64,000 nucleotides of DNA. It comes from Murdochiella sp. Marseille-P8839 (GTDB taxonomy: Bacteria > Bacillota > Clostridia > Tissierellales > Peptoniphilaceae). The translations under genes and the position numbers were made by a program. A model generated the notes under the pieces. That model was not told the DNA's origin. It did no database searches and worked only from the letters and a program-made list of their open reading frames with translations. The stretch covers positions 1 to 64,000 of the forward strand of contig JAIKLF010000004.1 in the NCBI GenBank assembly GCA_019753405.1. The letters run 5' to 3'. Shown piece after piece: positions 44,488-53,380 of this stretch (position 1 is its first letter; every line of letters begins with the position of its first letter).

Positions 44488-44886
44488 TCATTGGAGATAA
44501 GCATCCACATCGGATGCTTCCTCCGATCCTCCTATCAGCTCCACCAAAAAACGATTCGGTAAACAAACAAGGATCTGTCCAGGCCGCGAAATGCGGCCCT
44601 GGTGCATACAAAGTTTATCGGGACAATCCGCTTCTAAAACGTAAACGCCGCCCTGTTCAATTTTTACCACGTTGCAGCCGTAAGCGCTCTTATAGCGCAT
44701 CGTCCGCCCTTCTGCTTCGACAAGCGAATAGCGTTCAATCTCTTTTCCATCCACCTGAATACTGACGAATACGTCCCGGGTCGGTTTTGCTCGACTGGAA
44801 AAAAGAATACTCAACGCTATAGTGCTTGCTAAGGCTAAAAGCAGGATGAGCACACGATCCGCGCGTGTTGTCCATCGTTTTTTCAT
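44488..44886 (-). CDS. NusG domain II-containing protein, membrane-anchored
   Basis: 132 aa. One N-terminal membrane segment (about residues 12-29), then an extracytoplasmic NusG-II domain with paired Cys in ADCPDKLCMHQGRI and an earlier YGCNVVKIEQGG. Such proteins pair with Gx transporters, and often with Rnf or FMN-transfer genes, in anaerobic Firmicutes; here the Rnf operon lies 1.6 kb upstream. Exact function unknown. Confidence 0.88.
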   Translation of the reverse strand: MKKRWTTRADRVLILLLALASTIALSILFSSRAKPTRDVFVSIQVDGKEIERYSLVEAEGRTMRYKSAYGCNVVKIEQGGVYVLEADCPDKLCMHQGRISRPGQILVCLPNRFLVELIGGSEEASDVDAYLQ

Positions 44887-44971
44887 ACTGCCCCCTTACC
44901 GTGCCTTAGTTTATCATATGCTCGAAATGCCGAACAGACGAAAACCGTTCCACTATGTCTCACTTTTCAGC

Positions 44972-44999
44972 AAAAAAGAGAGACATAATGTCTCTCTTT
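44972..44999 (-). terminator. Terminator of galactokinase
   Basis: Minus strand AAAGAGAGACA (44989-44999) and TGTCTCTCTTT (44975-44985) form an 11-bp stem with a three-base loop, followed by TTT. It lies 145 bp past the galK stop. The rest of the 44887-45142 gap holds nothing recognised. Confidence 0.85.
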
Positions 45000-45142
45000 C
45001 GGAAAACAGAATTTTTAATGTGTTTTACCTGCTCCGCGTACAAGGCGGCGAAATTCATGTTAAGGGCAACGAAAGCATGTCGTTCTCTCCCTCTGCATGC
45101 AAGACGGCCGAACAAAAGGGAGTCGCCTTTTGCGCGTTCGTA

Positions 45143-46345
45143 CTACCGCCGTTCTCCGGCACCATCTCCTGCAGTCGAAAGGATGAGTTCGGGGGATATG
45201 CCCATTTTTTCCGTGTAGGCTTTCTGCACATGCGCGGAAAAGGCATCCACTGCCGATTCTTTTACCAAAGCGATGGCACAGCCGCCGAAACCCGCACCCG
45301 TCATACGCGCACCGAAGCAGCCTTCGGCGTGATTTGCCGCATCGACAATAGCGTCCAGATGCGGACCGCTTGCTTCATAGTCATCACGCATGGAAGCATG
45401 GCCGGCTTTCAATAATTCGCCCACCAGGGAGAGATTCCCCTCTTCAAGCGCGGCCACCGTATCCTTGACACGTTGATTTTCAGTAATGACGTGGCGCACA
45501 CGGCGACGCAGAATATCGGAATTCAACTGTGCAAGACGAGGAAGATCGTCAAGGGTAAATTCACAAAGGTGCGTTTTTTCCTTTTTTCCCTCGGCGATCA
45601 GCGACGCATTTAGCTGCTCCAATGCCTCTTCGCATTCCGCGCGACGTTCATTATATTTGGAATCTTTTAATTCGCGCCGATGTTGAGTGTTTAACACAAT
45701 GAGCACCGCTTTTTTCTCCTGAAGGGAAAGCGGAACGTAGGTATGGGTCTTCGCCGCCGTATCCAACACCATGGCATAACCCGCTTTTCCGAAGCCGATC
45801 ACATATTGGTCCATAATACCGGTGTGGAGACCAAAAAATTCATTTTCACACCAAACGCCCGCTTCTACTAAGGTGAGCGTGGGAATCGGTGTTTGACTCC
45901 AAAAAGCGGAATAGATGACACCGAAAAGCAACTCAAGACTCGCTGACGAACTGAGTCCGGATCCGTTGGGAATGTTGCCATAGACAACAACATCCAATCC
46001 CTTCGGCAAAATGCCTTCCTTTTCCAGCGCTTTGGCTACACCGATGGGATAATTCGTCCACTCTCTCTTCGGATCATAGTCCGGAAGCGGCAAAGAGATG
46101 TCCTGACGATTCGCCATGTTGACGGAATACAAGCGTAAAAGGCCAAGATCGTTGGGTCTGGCCAACGCATAGGTGCCGATGGTCAGTGCACAGGGAAATA
46201 CGGCTCCTCCGTTATAATCAATATGTTCGCCAATAATGTTGATGCGGCTTGGCGCGAAAAAGAAGCGCGCATCGCGCGCATCGCCAAACTGTTGTTCATA
46301 CTCCGTCTGCAAACGGGTGCGAATATACGCTTCGTTTTCTTGCAT
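45143..46345 (-). CDS. galK: Galactokinase
   Basis: 400 aa, typical. Phosphorylates galactose at C1 for the Leloir pathway. N-terminal galactokinase signature RINIIGEHIDYNGG, ATP motif PNGSGLSSSASLE, and C-terminal GARMTGAGFGGCAIALV. The ATG at 46345 has AAGGAG five bases before it; the frame to 46408 lacks one. No other gal genes are in the window. Confidence 0.96.
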   Translation of the reverse strand: MQENEAYIRTRLQTEYEQQFGDARDARFFFAPSRINIIGEHIDYNGGAVFPCALTIGTYALARPNDLGLLRLYSVNMANRQDISLPLPDYDPKREWTNYPIGVAKALEKEGILPKGLDVVVYGNIPNGSGLSSSASLELLFGVIYSAFWSQTPIPTLTLVEAGVWCENEFFGLHTGIMDQYVIGFGKAGYAMVLDTAAKTHTYVPLSLQEKKAVLIVLNTQHRRELKDSKYNERRAECEEALEQLNASLIAEGKKEKTHLCEFTLDDLPRLAQLNSDILRRRVRHVITENQRVKDTVAALEEGNLSLVGELLKAGHASMRDDYEASGPHLDAIVDAANHAEGCFGARMTGAGFGGCAIALVKESAVDAFSAHVQKAYTEKMGISPELILSTAGDGAGERR

Positions 46346-46399
46346 ACTTTCTCCTTTTCCATGAGCACATTTTTCGCTCAACCGTAACAAAAAATTAGC

Positions 46400-46448
46400 G
46401 GACAACAAAAAGAACGCGCACCCAACGGCAGAAGGATTTCCTCTGCCG
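46400..46448 (-). terminator. Terminator of the rnf operon
   Basis: Minus strand CGGCAGAGGA and TCCTTCTGCCG (46426-46448) form a long stem with a tiny loop, followed after eleven bases by TTCTTTTTG. It lies between rnfB and galK. Confidence 0.65.
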
Positions 46449-46473
46449 CAGGATGTACGTTCCCTTCACGTTA

Positions 46474-47337
46474 CTACGCGTGCGCAACTTCCTTTTCTTC
46501 TTCCTCAACCAACGCCTTGGCATTCACATCGCCTTCGGCATCGATCACAATGCACTTCGCCGGACATTTTGCGGCTGCCGCCTGTGCCTTTTCGACATCA
46601 TAGCCGTCATGATACGTAGCATGAGCCAGTTTTCCTTCAAGGGCAAATTCTTCCGGTGCCAATTTCGCACAGATTCCGCAACCGATGCAACCGATGGTGC
46701 AAGCGTTCTTGACATCTTTACCGAATTCGGGATTATGGCATTTCACCTGCGCAACAGCATGATAGGGGACCAATTCAATGATGTGCTTGGGACAAACCTT
46801 CATGCACTGCATACACTGTGTGCACTTCTCCTGGTTAATGACCGCTACACCGTTAATCATCCGAATCGCGCCGAAAGCGCAAACCGATTGGCAGGTGCCG
46901 CAGCCTAAACAGCCATACAGACAGGATTTGTTTCCGCCGCGCTGCTTCGCCATCATGCGGCAATCCTGAATGCCGTGATAGGCAAAAATTTCTTTCGTAT
47001 GTTCACAATCTCCCTGGCACTTTACACTGGCTACGTAACGCTGACCTACTTCGACGGCGGAACCCATGATCGTCGCGATTTTTTCTGTTACCTCCGCACC
47101 ACCGACCACGCAGGCGCTCAACGGTGCTTTTCCTTCCGCCATCGCTACCGCACAGCCGTCACAACCGGGATATCCGCAGGCGCCGCAGTTTGCCCCGGGG
47201 AGGGCTTCGCGAATCTGCGTAATGCGCGGATCGACATCAATATGTGTCAACTTGCTGACGACGCCGATTAACAGAGCAAACGCACCGCCCAAAATGGACA
47301 CAATCGCCACCGGCGGAAAAATTTTCGTAAAATCCAT
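46474..47337 (-). CDS. rnfB: Rnf complex subunit RnfB
   Basis: 287 aa. One N-terminal membrane segment (about residues 7-28), then the [4Fe-4S] domain NCGACGYPGCDGCA and further ferredoxin-like clusters (CLGCGTCQSVCAFGA, CTQCMQCMKVCPKH, CIGCGICAK). RnfB takes electrons from reduced ferredoxin and passes them into the complex. The ATG at 47337 has AGAAGG upstream. Last gene of rnfCDGEAB. A Glu/Val tail ends it. Confidence 0.96.
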   Translation of the reverse strand: MDFTKIFPPVAIVSILGGAFALLIGVVSKLTHIDVDPRITQIREALPGANCGACGYPGCDGCAVAMAEGKAPLSACVVGGAEVTEKIATIMGSAVEVGQRYVASVKCQGDCEHTKEIFAYHGIQDCRMMAKQRGGNKSCLYGCLGCGTCQSVCAFGAIRMINGVAVINQEKCTQCMQCMKVCPKHIIELVPYHAVAQVKCHNPEFGKDVKNACTIGCIGCGICAKLAPEEFALEGKLAHATYHDGYDVEKAQAAAAKCPAKCIVIDAEGDVNAKALVEEEEKEVAHA

Positions 47338-47357
47338 GACTACCTTCTTTCCGTTTC

Positions 47358-47933
47358 TTACTGGAACATGCCGGCAAACCCGGCAAATGCCATGGACATC
47401 AGGCCAAGTGTCGTCAATGCCGCAGGCACGCCCCGGAAGCATTCCGGAACATTTTCCATGCGTGTGAACTGCTCACGAATGGCGGCGAGCAGTATCAGAG
47501 CCAGAGCAAAACCGATGGAAGCGCCCAGCGCACTGGCAACGGTCTGCAACAGAGTGTAGCCGGTTTGTACATTCAAAATAGCCACGCCGAGCACCACGCA
47601 GTTTGTGGTAATGAGCGGAAGATAGATACCCAGGGCATTATAAAGTCCCGGCGCCGATTTCTTAAGAAACATTTCTACGATCTGCACCAAAGCGGCAATG
47701 ACCAGAATAAACGCAACGGTACGCAAGTACACGAGGTTCGGCTGCAGGATGAAGCGATCCAACACCCAGGTGATCACGGATGCCAACGTAATAACGAAGG
47801 TAACCGCCGCGCTCATACCCATGGATGTTTCAACTTTACTGGAAACGCCGATGCTCGGGCAGATACCGAGGAACTGGGCAAGAACGTAGTTGTTGACAAA
47901 TATGGTCAAAAAGATGATTTGAAAAAATCCCAT
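47358..47933 (-). CDS. rnfA: Rnf complex subunit RnfA
   Basis: 191 aa, six membrane segments, typical. Begins MGFFQIIFLTIFVNNYVLAQ with FLGICPSIGVS, and ENxVLGVAI-like TNCVVLGVAILNVQ near the middle; the Cys residues in these two motifs hold a membrane [2Fe-2S] cluster with RnfE. AGGAGG lies four bases before the ATG. Confidence 0.97.
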   Translation of the reverse strand: MGFFQIIFLTIFVNNYVLAQFLGICPSIGVSSKVETSMGMSAAVTFVITLASVITWVLDRFILQPNLVYLRTVAFILVIAALVQIVEMFLKKSAPGLYNALGIYLPLITTNCVVLGVAILNVQTGYTLLQTVASALGASIGFALALILLAAIREQFTRMENVPECFRGVPAALTTLGLMSMAFAGFAGMFQ

Positions 47934-47943
47934 GTTCTCCTCC

Positions 47944-48588
47944 TTATTCCGTCATAGTCTGCGACGATGATGCCGCTAACGCCTGTTCTTCTTTTGCCTT
48001 AGCTTTTCGCTCATGCGAAATATTGATCTGGTTCATAACCGCCAAGAAAATACCCAAGAGCATGAAAGAAGAAGCCGGCTGCTGCAGAAACGGGATCGTG
48101 GCCGTTTCCGGAAGAATTCGTGCGCCAAGAAGTGTCCCGGCGCCGAAAAGCTCACGCACCACCGCAACCGTGATGATGACGAACGCATAACCGATGCCGT
48201 TGACAATGCCGTCAATGGCGGAAGCGAACACGCCGTTCTTAGAGGCAAACGCCTCAGCGCGGCCGAGAATAATGCAGTTTACAACGATCAAGGGAAGAAA
48301 GATTCCTAAAAGATCGTAGATTTCTTCAAAATACGCTTGCAGGCACATCTGCAAAATCGTGACGAAACTCGCAATGACAACGATAAACGCCGGAATACGA
48401 ATTTCATTTGGAATGAAATTGCGCAGGAGCGAAATCACGATATTGGAAAGTACCAAAACGAACATGAACGACAAGGACATACCGATGGCGCCGAGAACCG
48501 TCGAAGAAACGGCCAAAACCGAACAAAATCCAATCAGCTGAATCAGGACCGGATTGTTGGAAAATACACCTTCTTTTAATTTATCCAT
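47944..48588 (-). CDS. rnfE: Rnf complex subunit RnfE
   Basis: 214 aa, six membrane segments. QLIGFCSVLAVSS and VVNCIILGRAEAFA carry the two Cys that share the membrane iron-sulfur cluster with RnfA. The ATG at 48588 has GTAGGAGGG upstream; a frame extended to 48633 overlaps rnfG and was rejected. A Lys/Ala/Glu-rich tail follows the last segment. Confidence 0.96.
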   Translation of the reverse strand: MDKLKEGVFSNNPVLIQLIGFCSVLAVSSTVLGAIGMSLSFMFVLVLSNIVISLLRNFIPNEIRIPAFIVVIASFVTILQMCLQAYFEEIYDLLGIFLPLIVVNCIILGRAEAFASKNGVFASAIDGIVNGIGYAFVIITVAVVRELFGAGTLLGARILPETATIPFLQQPASSFMLLGIFLAVMNQINISHERKAKAKEEQALAASSSQTMTE

Positions 48589-48598
48589 CCTATCCCTC

Positions 48599-49183
48599 CT
48601 ACTTTTGTGTGGTTTCTGCGGACGAGCCGGCAAGTTTGGCGTGGGCTTCCACCACCATGTTCATGGCTTTTTCCATGGCTGTCGTCGTGCGCGTTGCGCC
48701 GCTGATAGCGGGCATCACGTCGGGCTGTCCGCCGTTTCCTTCCGCTTTCAGCGGCTGATTGAGCGTTACCCCGTGCATACCTTCGGCATATTCCGGCTTT
48801 GCAACACCGGCACCGAAACCGGTGGTCTCGGTTTGGTTGATGACTTTTAATCCCGTCACCGTGCCGTCTGTTTTCGCCCCGACGACAAAGGTAATCGGTC
48901 CGTCGTAGCCGACCGGAGAACTTACGGAATAGAGATAGCCTTCTGTCTTTCCTCCGACGATCGCCTCGTTGACAGCAACAATATTGTCGCTAAGAACGCT
49001 CGTATCCTCCACAGGTTTCGTTTCTTCCAGGCCCGGGAAAACTTCCGTAAACGCCTGCAATTCTTTTTGTTTCTGTGCTTCTTCAATCACCGGCGCCGTC
49101 GCAGAGTTGGTTACGGCGAGCACGAAGGTTGCTACAGCACAAATCACGAATAATTTCACCGCATACATTATGGATTTATTCAT
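48599..49183 (-). CDS. rnfG: Rnf complex subunit RnfG
   Basis: 194 aa. One N-terminal membrane segment (about residues 8-26) and an FMN-binding domain; the Thr that carries covalent FMN is in AISGATRTTTAM near residue 160. The ATG overlaps the rnfD stop by 4 nt (ATGA), with TTTGGAGG upstream. Confidence 0.95.
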   Translation of the reverse strand: MNKSIMYAVKLFVICAVATFVLAVTNSATAPVIEEAQKQKELQAFTEVFPGLEETKPVEDTSVLSDNIVAVNEAIVGGKTEGYLYSVSSPVGYDGPITFVVGAKTDGTVTGLKVINQTETTGFGAGVAKPEYAEGMHGVTLNQPLKAEGNGGQPDVMPAISGATRTTTAMEKAMNMVVEAHAKLAGSSAETTQK

Positions 49184-50157
49184 CGCGATACACCTCCAAA
49201 CGGCTGGTTTTTCACGTATTTATCGATCAGCGGCGTGGCTACGTTCATCAGGAGAATTGCATACGAAACGCCTTCCGGAAGAGTTCCGAAATGACGAATC
49301 AACGCCGTAAGAAATCCCGCTCCGATCGCAAAGATCAGTTGGCCGCGCCCGGTCATCGGGGTGGTGGCATAGTCGGTCGCCATAAAGAAGGCGCCGAGCA
49401 TCAAACCGCCGCTGAGTACTTCCGTCGGAATATTTGCCGGGGCAAACGTACCGTTAATCATACCGAACAAAGAGGTGAATACGATAAATGAGCCAATCAT
49501 TCCACAAGGGATGCGCAGACGAATCACGCCTCGCCAGAGAAGATACGCTGCACCAATGAGAATTGCCAATGCACTGACTTCACCAAGCATACCGGGCATA
49601 TTGCCGACGAACATATCCCATAAAGCGGGAACCGGTCCGCCGGAAAGCGGCGTCGCGGCCGTTACCGAATCCACACCCGCCGGAGCCACGCCGAACGGAT
49701 AAGGCGTTTTCGAAAAATCTTTTGCCCAGGCTGACATAAGAAAAGCACGTCCTGCTAAAGCAGGGTTAACAAAATTACGTCCGAGACCGCCAAAAAACTG
49801 TTTGGCAATCACGATGGCGAAAATGCCGCCGAGGGCCGCTTTCCAAAGCGGAAACGTCGAAGGCAGGTTAAAGGCTAATAAAACACCGGTAATCATAGCG
49901 GAGCCATCCGAGACGGTAATTGGCTGTTTGCGCAGTTTTTGAAAGACCGCTTCGGCACCGACCGTTGCAACAACGCAGACGGCAATGAGAAGAATGGCCT
50001 GCAGACCGAAAACCACGCCCGATACGACGATGGACGGAATTAAGGCGATCAGAACATCGAACATCATGCGCTGCATCGTTTCGCCGGTATGTACATGGGG
50101 CGAGGCAGCAACATGAAGCAGTTGATCTTTCACCTGAATTTGCGAAGTAGTTTCCAT
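49180..50157 (-). CDS. rnfD: Rnf complex subunit RnfD
   Basis: 325 aa, eight to ten membrane segments. The covalent FMN site is in SVTAATPLSGG, near residue 162. Typical stretches include PHVHTGETMQRMM, FGGLGRNFVNPALAGRAF and DYATTPMTGRGQ. Second gene of the operon, eight bases after rnfC. Confidence 0.97.
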   Translation of the reverse strand: METTSQIQVKDQLLHVAASPHVHTGETMQRMMFDVLIALIPSIVVSGVVFGLQAILLIAVCVVATVGAEAVFQKLRKQPITVSDGSAMITGVLLAFNLPSTFPLWKAALGGIFAIVIAKQFFGGLGRNFVNPALAGRAFLMSAWAKDFSKTPYPFGVAPAGVDSVTAATPLSGGPVPALWDMFVGNMPGMLGEVSALAILIGAAYLLWRGVIRLRIPCGMIGSFIVFTSLFGMINGTFAPANIPTEVLSGGLMLGAFFMATDYATTPMTGRGQLIFAIGAGFLTALIRHFGTLPEGVSYAILLMNVATPLIDKYVKNQPFGGVSR

Positions 50158-50165
50158 AGTTTCCC

Positions 50166-51488
50166 CTACTTTCTATCCATTTTAGCGATTTCCGCTTTGC
50201 CGAAACGAATCCATTGCAATAGCGGACGATTGGACGGACAGCTATATACGCAGGTTCCGCACTCAATGCACTGTTTGATGTAGTACTCACGCGCCGAATC
50301 ATAGTTTCCGATGCGCACATCGTTAGCGAGCATGAGCGGTTCCAGGTGCATCGGGCAGGCTTCCACGCAGCGTCCGCAACGAATACAGGGATCAATCGCT
50401 TTGGGAATGCTCTCTTCGACGGTCATGACCAAAATACCGTTGTTGCGTTTATCCAGCGGTACTTCGTCCGAAGCCATCGCAACGCCCATCATCGGGCCGC
50501 CGCAGATGATTTTTCCGGGCTGCTGGGAATACCCTCCGGCAAATTCAACCGCCTCGCGGATGGACGTACCGAAACGCAAAAGAATATTTTTTGGCCCTTT
50601 CACAGCATGGCCTGTCACCGTGACAATGCGCTCATAGAGCGGTTTACCGTAGTAAACGGCATCGACAACCGCGCAGGTCGTTGCCGCGTTGGAGACCACG
50701 CAGCCCACACTGGCCGGAAGCTGTCCGGCTGGAATGTGGCGCCCCGTGACCGCAGCAATGAGATTCTTTTCATCGCCCTGCGGATATTTTGTCTTCATCG
50801 TTGCCACGGCAAGATTTTCTTCTTCGCCCAAAGCAGCCGCTACCGCCTCAATGGCCTTCGGCTTATTTTGTTCGATTGCTATGTAGCCTTTTTTTGCGCC
50901 GGTGGCTTTGATAATTAATTTCAAACCGGCAATCACCTTCTCCGGATGCATGCGCATGAGCATGTCATCGCTGGTCAGATACGGCTCACATTCTGCACCA
51001 TTGATAATGATTGTGTCGATGGTCATATCCTTTGGAGGCATGTACTTGACATGCGTCGGAAATCCGGCGCCGCCCATACCGACAATGCCGGCCTCTTTCA
51101 CGTATTCCACGATCTGTTCCGGTGTCAGCTCTTCCTGGCTGCGATCCACCGGCGTGTAGCCAAGGGTATCCTGATGATCGTTGGCAATAACAATGGCCGG
51201 TACCTTGGAGCCGTCCGGCTTGACGTAGTCGATAATGCCCTGCACTTCACCGGAAACACTGGAATGCACAGCCGCCGAAACGAATCCGCCGGCTTCCGCA
51301 ATTTTTTGTCCCACATCGACATGGTCGCCTTTCTTCACGATGGGCTTTGCCGGTGCGCCAATATGTTGGGACATCGGTAAAGTGATCACATCGGGAGCAG
51401 GCATGACCTGAAGTTCGGTTCCGTTGGAAAGCGCTTTATAATCTTCAAAATGCACCCCTCCCCGGAACGTCAGGTTGTTTAATTGCAT
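50166..51488 (-). CDS. rnfC: Rnf complex subunit RnfC
   Basis: 440 aa. Soluble NADH/FMN-binding subunit: GMGGAGFPTHVKY (FMN/NADH loop), EPYLTSDD, GGPMMGVA, and two C-terminal [4Fe-4S] motifs CIRCGRCVEACPMHL and CIECGTCVYSCPSNRP. It passes electrons to NAD+. The gene order C-D-G-E-A-B matches Clostridium and Acetobacterium. The complex couples ferredoxin oxidation by NAD+ to Na+ or H+ export. AGGAG lies six bases before the ATG. Confidence 0.97.
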   Translation of the reverse strand: MQLNNLTFRGGVHFEDYKALSNGTELQVMPAPDVITLPMSQHIGAPAKPIVKKGDHVDVGQKIAEAGGFVSAAVHSSVSGEVQGIIDYVKPDGSKVPAIVIANDHQDTLGYTPVDRSQEELTPEQIVEYVKEAGIVGMGGAGFPTHVKYMPPKDMTIDTIIINGAECEPYLTSDDMLMRMHPEKVIAGLKLIIKATGAKKGYIAIEQNKPKAIEAVAAALGEEENLAVATMKTKYPQGDEKNLIAAVTGRHIPAGQLPASVGCVVSNAATTCAVVDAVYYGKPLYERIVTVTGHAVKGPKNILLRFGTSIREAVEFAGGYSQQPGKIICGGPMMGVAMASDEVPLDKRNNGILVMTVEESIPKAIDPCIRCGRCVEACPMHLEPLMLANDVRIGNYDSAREYYIKQCIECGTCVYSCPSNRPLLQWIRFGKAEIAKMDRK

Positions 51489-51576
51489 AAACTACTCCTC
51501 TCAAACCTTCTTATCCGTTATGAGGAATCGTTCTCCCCCTCCATCTGCGGAAAACGACTGAACCCTAAACATGACT

Positions 51577-51585
51577 ATTCTACCA
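51577..51585 (-). promoter_or_regulatory. Possible extended -10 promoter of the rnf operon
   Basis: Minus strand TGG followed by TAGAAT (51577-51582), about 90 bp before rnfC. The -35 region is poor. Confidence 0.4.
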
Positions 51586-51658
51586 CACCTCCCCACCTTG
51601 TTACACCATTCACAAAGAAATGTGTAGGCTTTGTGAGGAAATACATAAAGGAAAAGGC

Positions 51659-51686
51659 AAAAAAGAACGGCCTGAATGCTCAGGCC
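51659..51686 (-). terminator. Terminator of tRNA-Leu(GAG)
   Basis: GGCCTGA (51669-51675) and TCAGGCC (51680-51686) form a 7-bp stem with a four-base loop, followed on the minus strand by GTTCTTTTTTG. It starts eight bases after the tRNA 3' end. Confidence 0.9.
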
Positions 51687-51693
51687 GCTGTAG

Positions 51694-51776
51694 TGCAGAA
51701 GATGGGATTCGAACCCACACAAGCTATGCTCACCACCCCCTCAAGATGGCGTGTCTGCCTATTCCACCACTTCTGC
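51694..51776 (-). tRNA. tRNA-Leu, anticodon GAG
   Basis: 83 nt with a long variable arm. Acceptor GCAGAAG pairs fully with CTTCTGC. D-arm region GTGGAATAGGCAGAC, anticodon stem CCATC/GGTGG with loop TTGAGGG (anticodon GAG, reads CUC/CUU), T-loop GGTTCGAATCC. Discriminator A; CCA is not encoded. Confidence 0.95.
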
Positions 51777-51791
51777 AAATGTGACCCCTAT

Positions 51792-51820
51792 ATTATAGGG
51801 GCACTTTCTTTTCTTGTCAA
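51792..51820 (-). promoter_or_regulatory. Consensus promoter of tRNA-Leu(GAG)
   Basis: Minus strand perfect TTGACA (51815-51820), a 17-bp spacer and perfect TATAAT (51792-51797), 15 bp before the tRNA. The -10 box lies inside a 17-nt perfect palindrome (CCCCTATA-T-TATAGGGG, 51785-51801). Confidence 0.85.
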
Positions 51821-51912
51821 ACCGCTATTTTTCTCATGATTGCCATGCTTCCAGCGAAGATGCTGCGGGCCATGACGCATACATGGCGAAACAGAGAGCT
51901 CCACACACCGCC

Positions 51913-52590
51913 TTAATATTGTGCGGCAAAGGAGCGCATGGTCCGCCACATATTCTTCACCGCTAAAAGAACCCGGTTTTCGCCGGTGGTATCGTCCGGC
52001 AAGCCGTCACTATACATCTTGGCATAGATGTCCCTCGTCTTGTCCACACGATGGACATAGCGCCGAGGAACATCATATGGCACATTCTGCATCGTTTCAA
52101 ACGCCCATGTGATCGTACCGTCTTTTAACCACTTGTCGACATTCGTCATTCCCGTATTATACGCCACAATCGCGAGATGTTCACTTTGATAGCGGCTGAT
52201 CAGATAGGAAAGATAATGTGTTCCGATCATCAGGTTGGTCTTCGGATCCTTCAAGTCGATCGTCGCTTTATCCACATCCAAACGTTGGCAGACCCAATCG
52301 ACCGCCTCCGGCATGAGTTGCATCAGTCCGACGCCGCCGTCATCGGCGACTACATCCGCCTGAAAATCGCTTTCCGATTTGACGACACCGGCTACGAGAT
52401 TCGGGCTCAGACCTTCTTTTTTCGCCGCAGCCGTAATTTCGTTTCCGTACTTGACCTGATAGCTCGCGCTCCCGCGATAGAACAGGAACGCCACACCGCA
52501 TAGTGCCAACACGATTAAAACGAGCAGTATAATCAACACATTGCGAAAGAAATGTCTTACCGTTTTTGCTCCGGTTTTTGCCTTACGCAT
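51913..52590 (-). CDS. Lytic transglycosylase (SLT domain), membrane-anchored
   Basis: 225 aa. One N-terminal membrane segment (about residues 18-40), then an SLT/goose-lysozyme-like domain: the catalytic Glu is in GVVKSESDFQADV, followed by GGVGLMQLMPEAVDWV, NLMIGTHYLSYL and AIVAYNTGMTNV. It cleaves peptidoglycan glycan strands. GGAGAG lies just before the ATG and overlaps the coaE stop region (two bases apart), so the two form an operon. Confidence 0.94.
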   Translation of the reverse strand: MRKAKTGAKTVRHFFRNVLIILLVLIVLALCGVAFLFYRGSASYQVKYGNEITAAAKKEGLSPNLVAGVVKSESDFQADVVADDGGVGLMQLMPEAVDWVCQRLDVDKATIDLKDPKTNLMIGTHYLSYLISRYQSEHLAIVAYNTGMTNVDKWLKDGTITWAFETMQNVPYDVPRRYVHRVDKTRDIYAKMYSDGLPDDTTGENRVLLAVKNMWRTMRSFAAQY

Positions 52591-52591
52591 A

Positions 52592-53242
52592 TCACTCTCC
52601 TCGAACAGCCTCTTCCACGATCTTCTTCAGTTGCTCCAAATCGGCGTCATTGTGAAGAACCACGTCCGCCTTTTTTCGTTTCTCTTCTTCGCTCATCTGG
52701 GCGGCCAAGCGACGCTCAACCTCCACCACGGAAAGACCGTCGCGCATCATCAGTCGTTTTTTTCGCACCGCTTCGGGCGCCGTCACCAACCAGATTCGAT
52801 CCAGTGAAAGGCATTTCGATGCCGCAAGCGATTCGATCAGGAGCGGCACATCAAAAAAGAGCAACCTATGCGTCTCTTCCTCCGTCTTCCCCTGCATTTG
52901 ACCTTCCCATTGCTGAATCGTCTCTTTGGCCAGCCGGTCCAATTCATGATAGACCGCCGAATGGGTCAGCGCGTCCAGTTTTTTGCGCTCCTCTTCCTCG
53001 GCAAAAACGCGCTCGGCGAGAACACGGCGGTCGAGCGAACCGTCTGCGGCAAGAATGTCTTTGCCGAAAGCCTCGACCAGACGAGGGAGCAGAGAACCGT
53101 CCTTATCGACCAACTGATGATAAACCGCATCGGCATCAAGAACGGTAAAGCCCATTTCCCGAAGGAGTTCGGTGACCGTGGACTTTCCGCTGGCAATACC
53201 GCCGGTAAGTCCGATACGGCGCACACATAGTTTTTCTTCCAT
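52592..53242 (-). CDS. coaE: Dephospho-CoA kinase
   Basis: 216 aa, slightly long. Last step of coenzyme A synthesis. P-loop GLTGGIASGKST near residues 11-22, the conserved DADAVYHQLVD with catalytic Asp, and FFDVPLLIES. The ATG at 53242 has GAAGG upstream; the frame to 53293 was rejected. The neighbouring polA is the usual Firmicutes partner. Confidence 0.95.
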   Translation of the reverse strand: MEEKLCVRRIGLTGGIASGKSTVTELLREMGFTVLDADAVYHQLVDKDGSLLPRLVEAFGKDILAADGSLDRRVLAERVFAEEEERKKLDALTHSAVYHELDRLAKETIQQWEGQMQGKTEEETHRLLFFDVPLLIESLAASKCLSLDRIWLVTAPEAVRKKRLMMRDGLSVVEVERRLAAQMSEEEKRKKADVVLHNDADLEQLKKIVEEAVRGE

Positions 53243-53380
53243 GGTCACGCCTTCCTTTCTTCCATTGTAATCGATATGCGCCGCAGAAAACACTCCTTCG
53301 TATGCGCTCGGCGTTTCCGAATTGTCCTTATCGTATCATTTGCTTTCATTATTATTTTTTTCGTGTCCGGTCGAAAGCCT

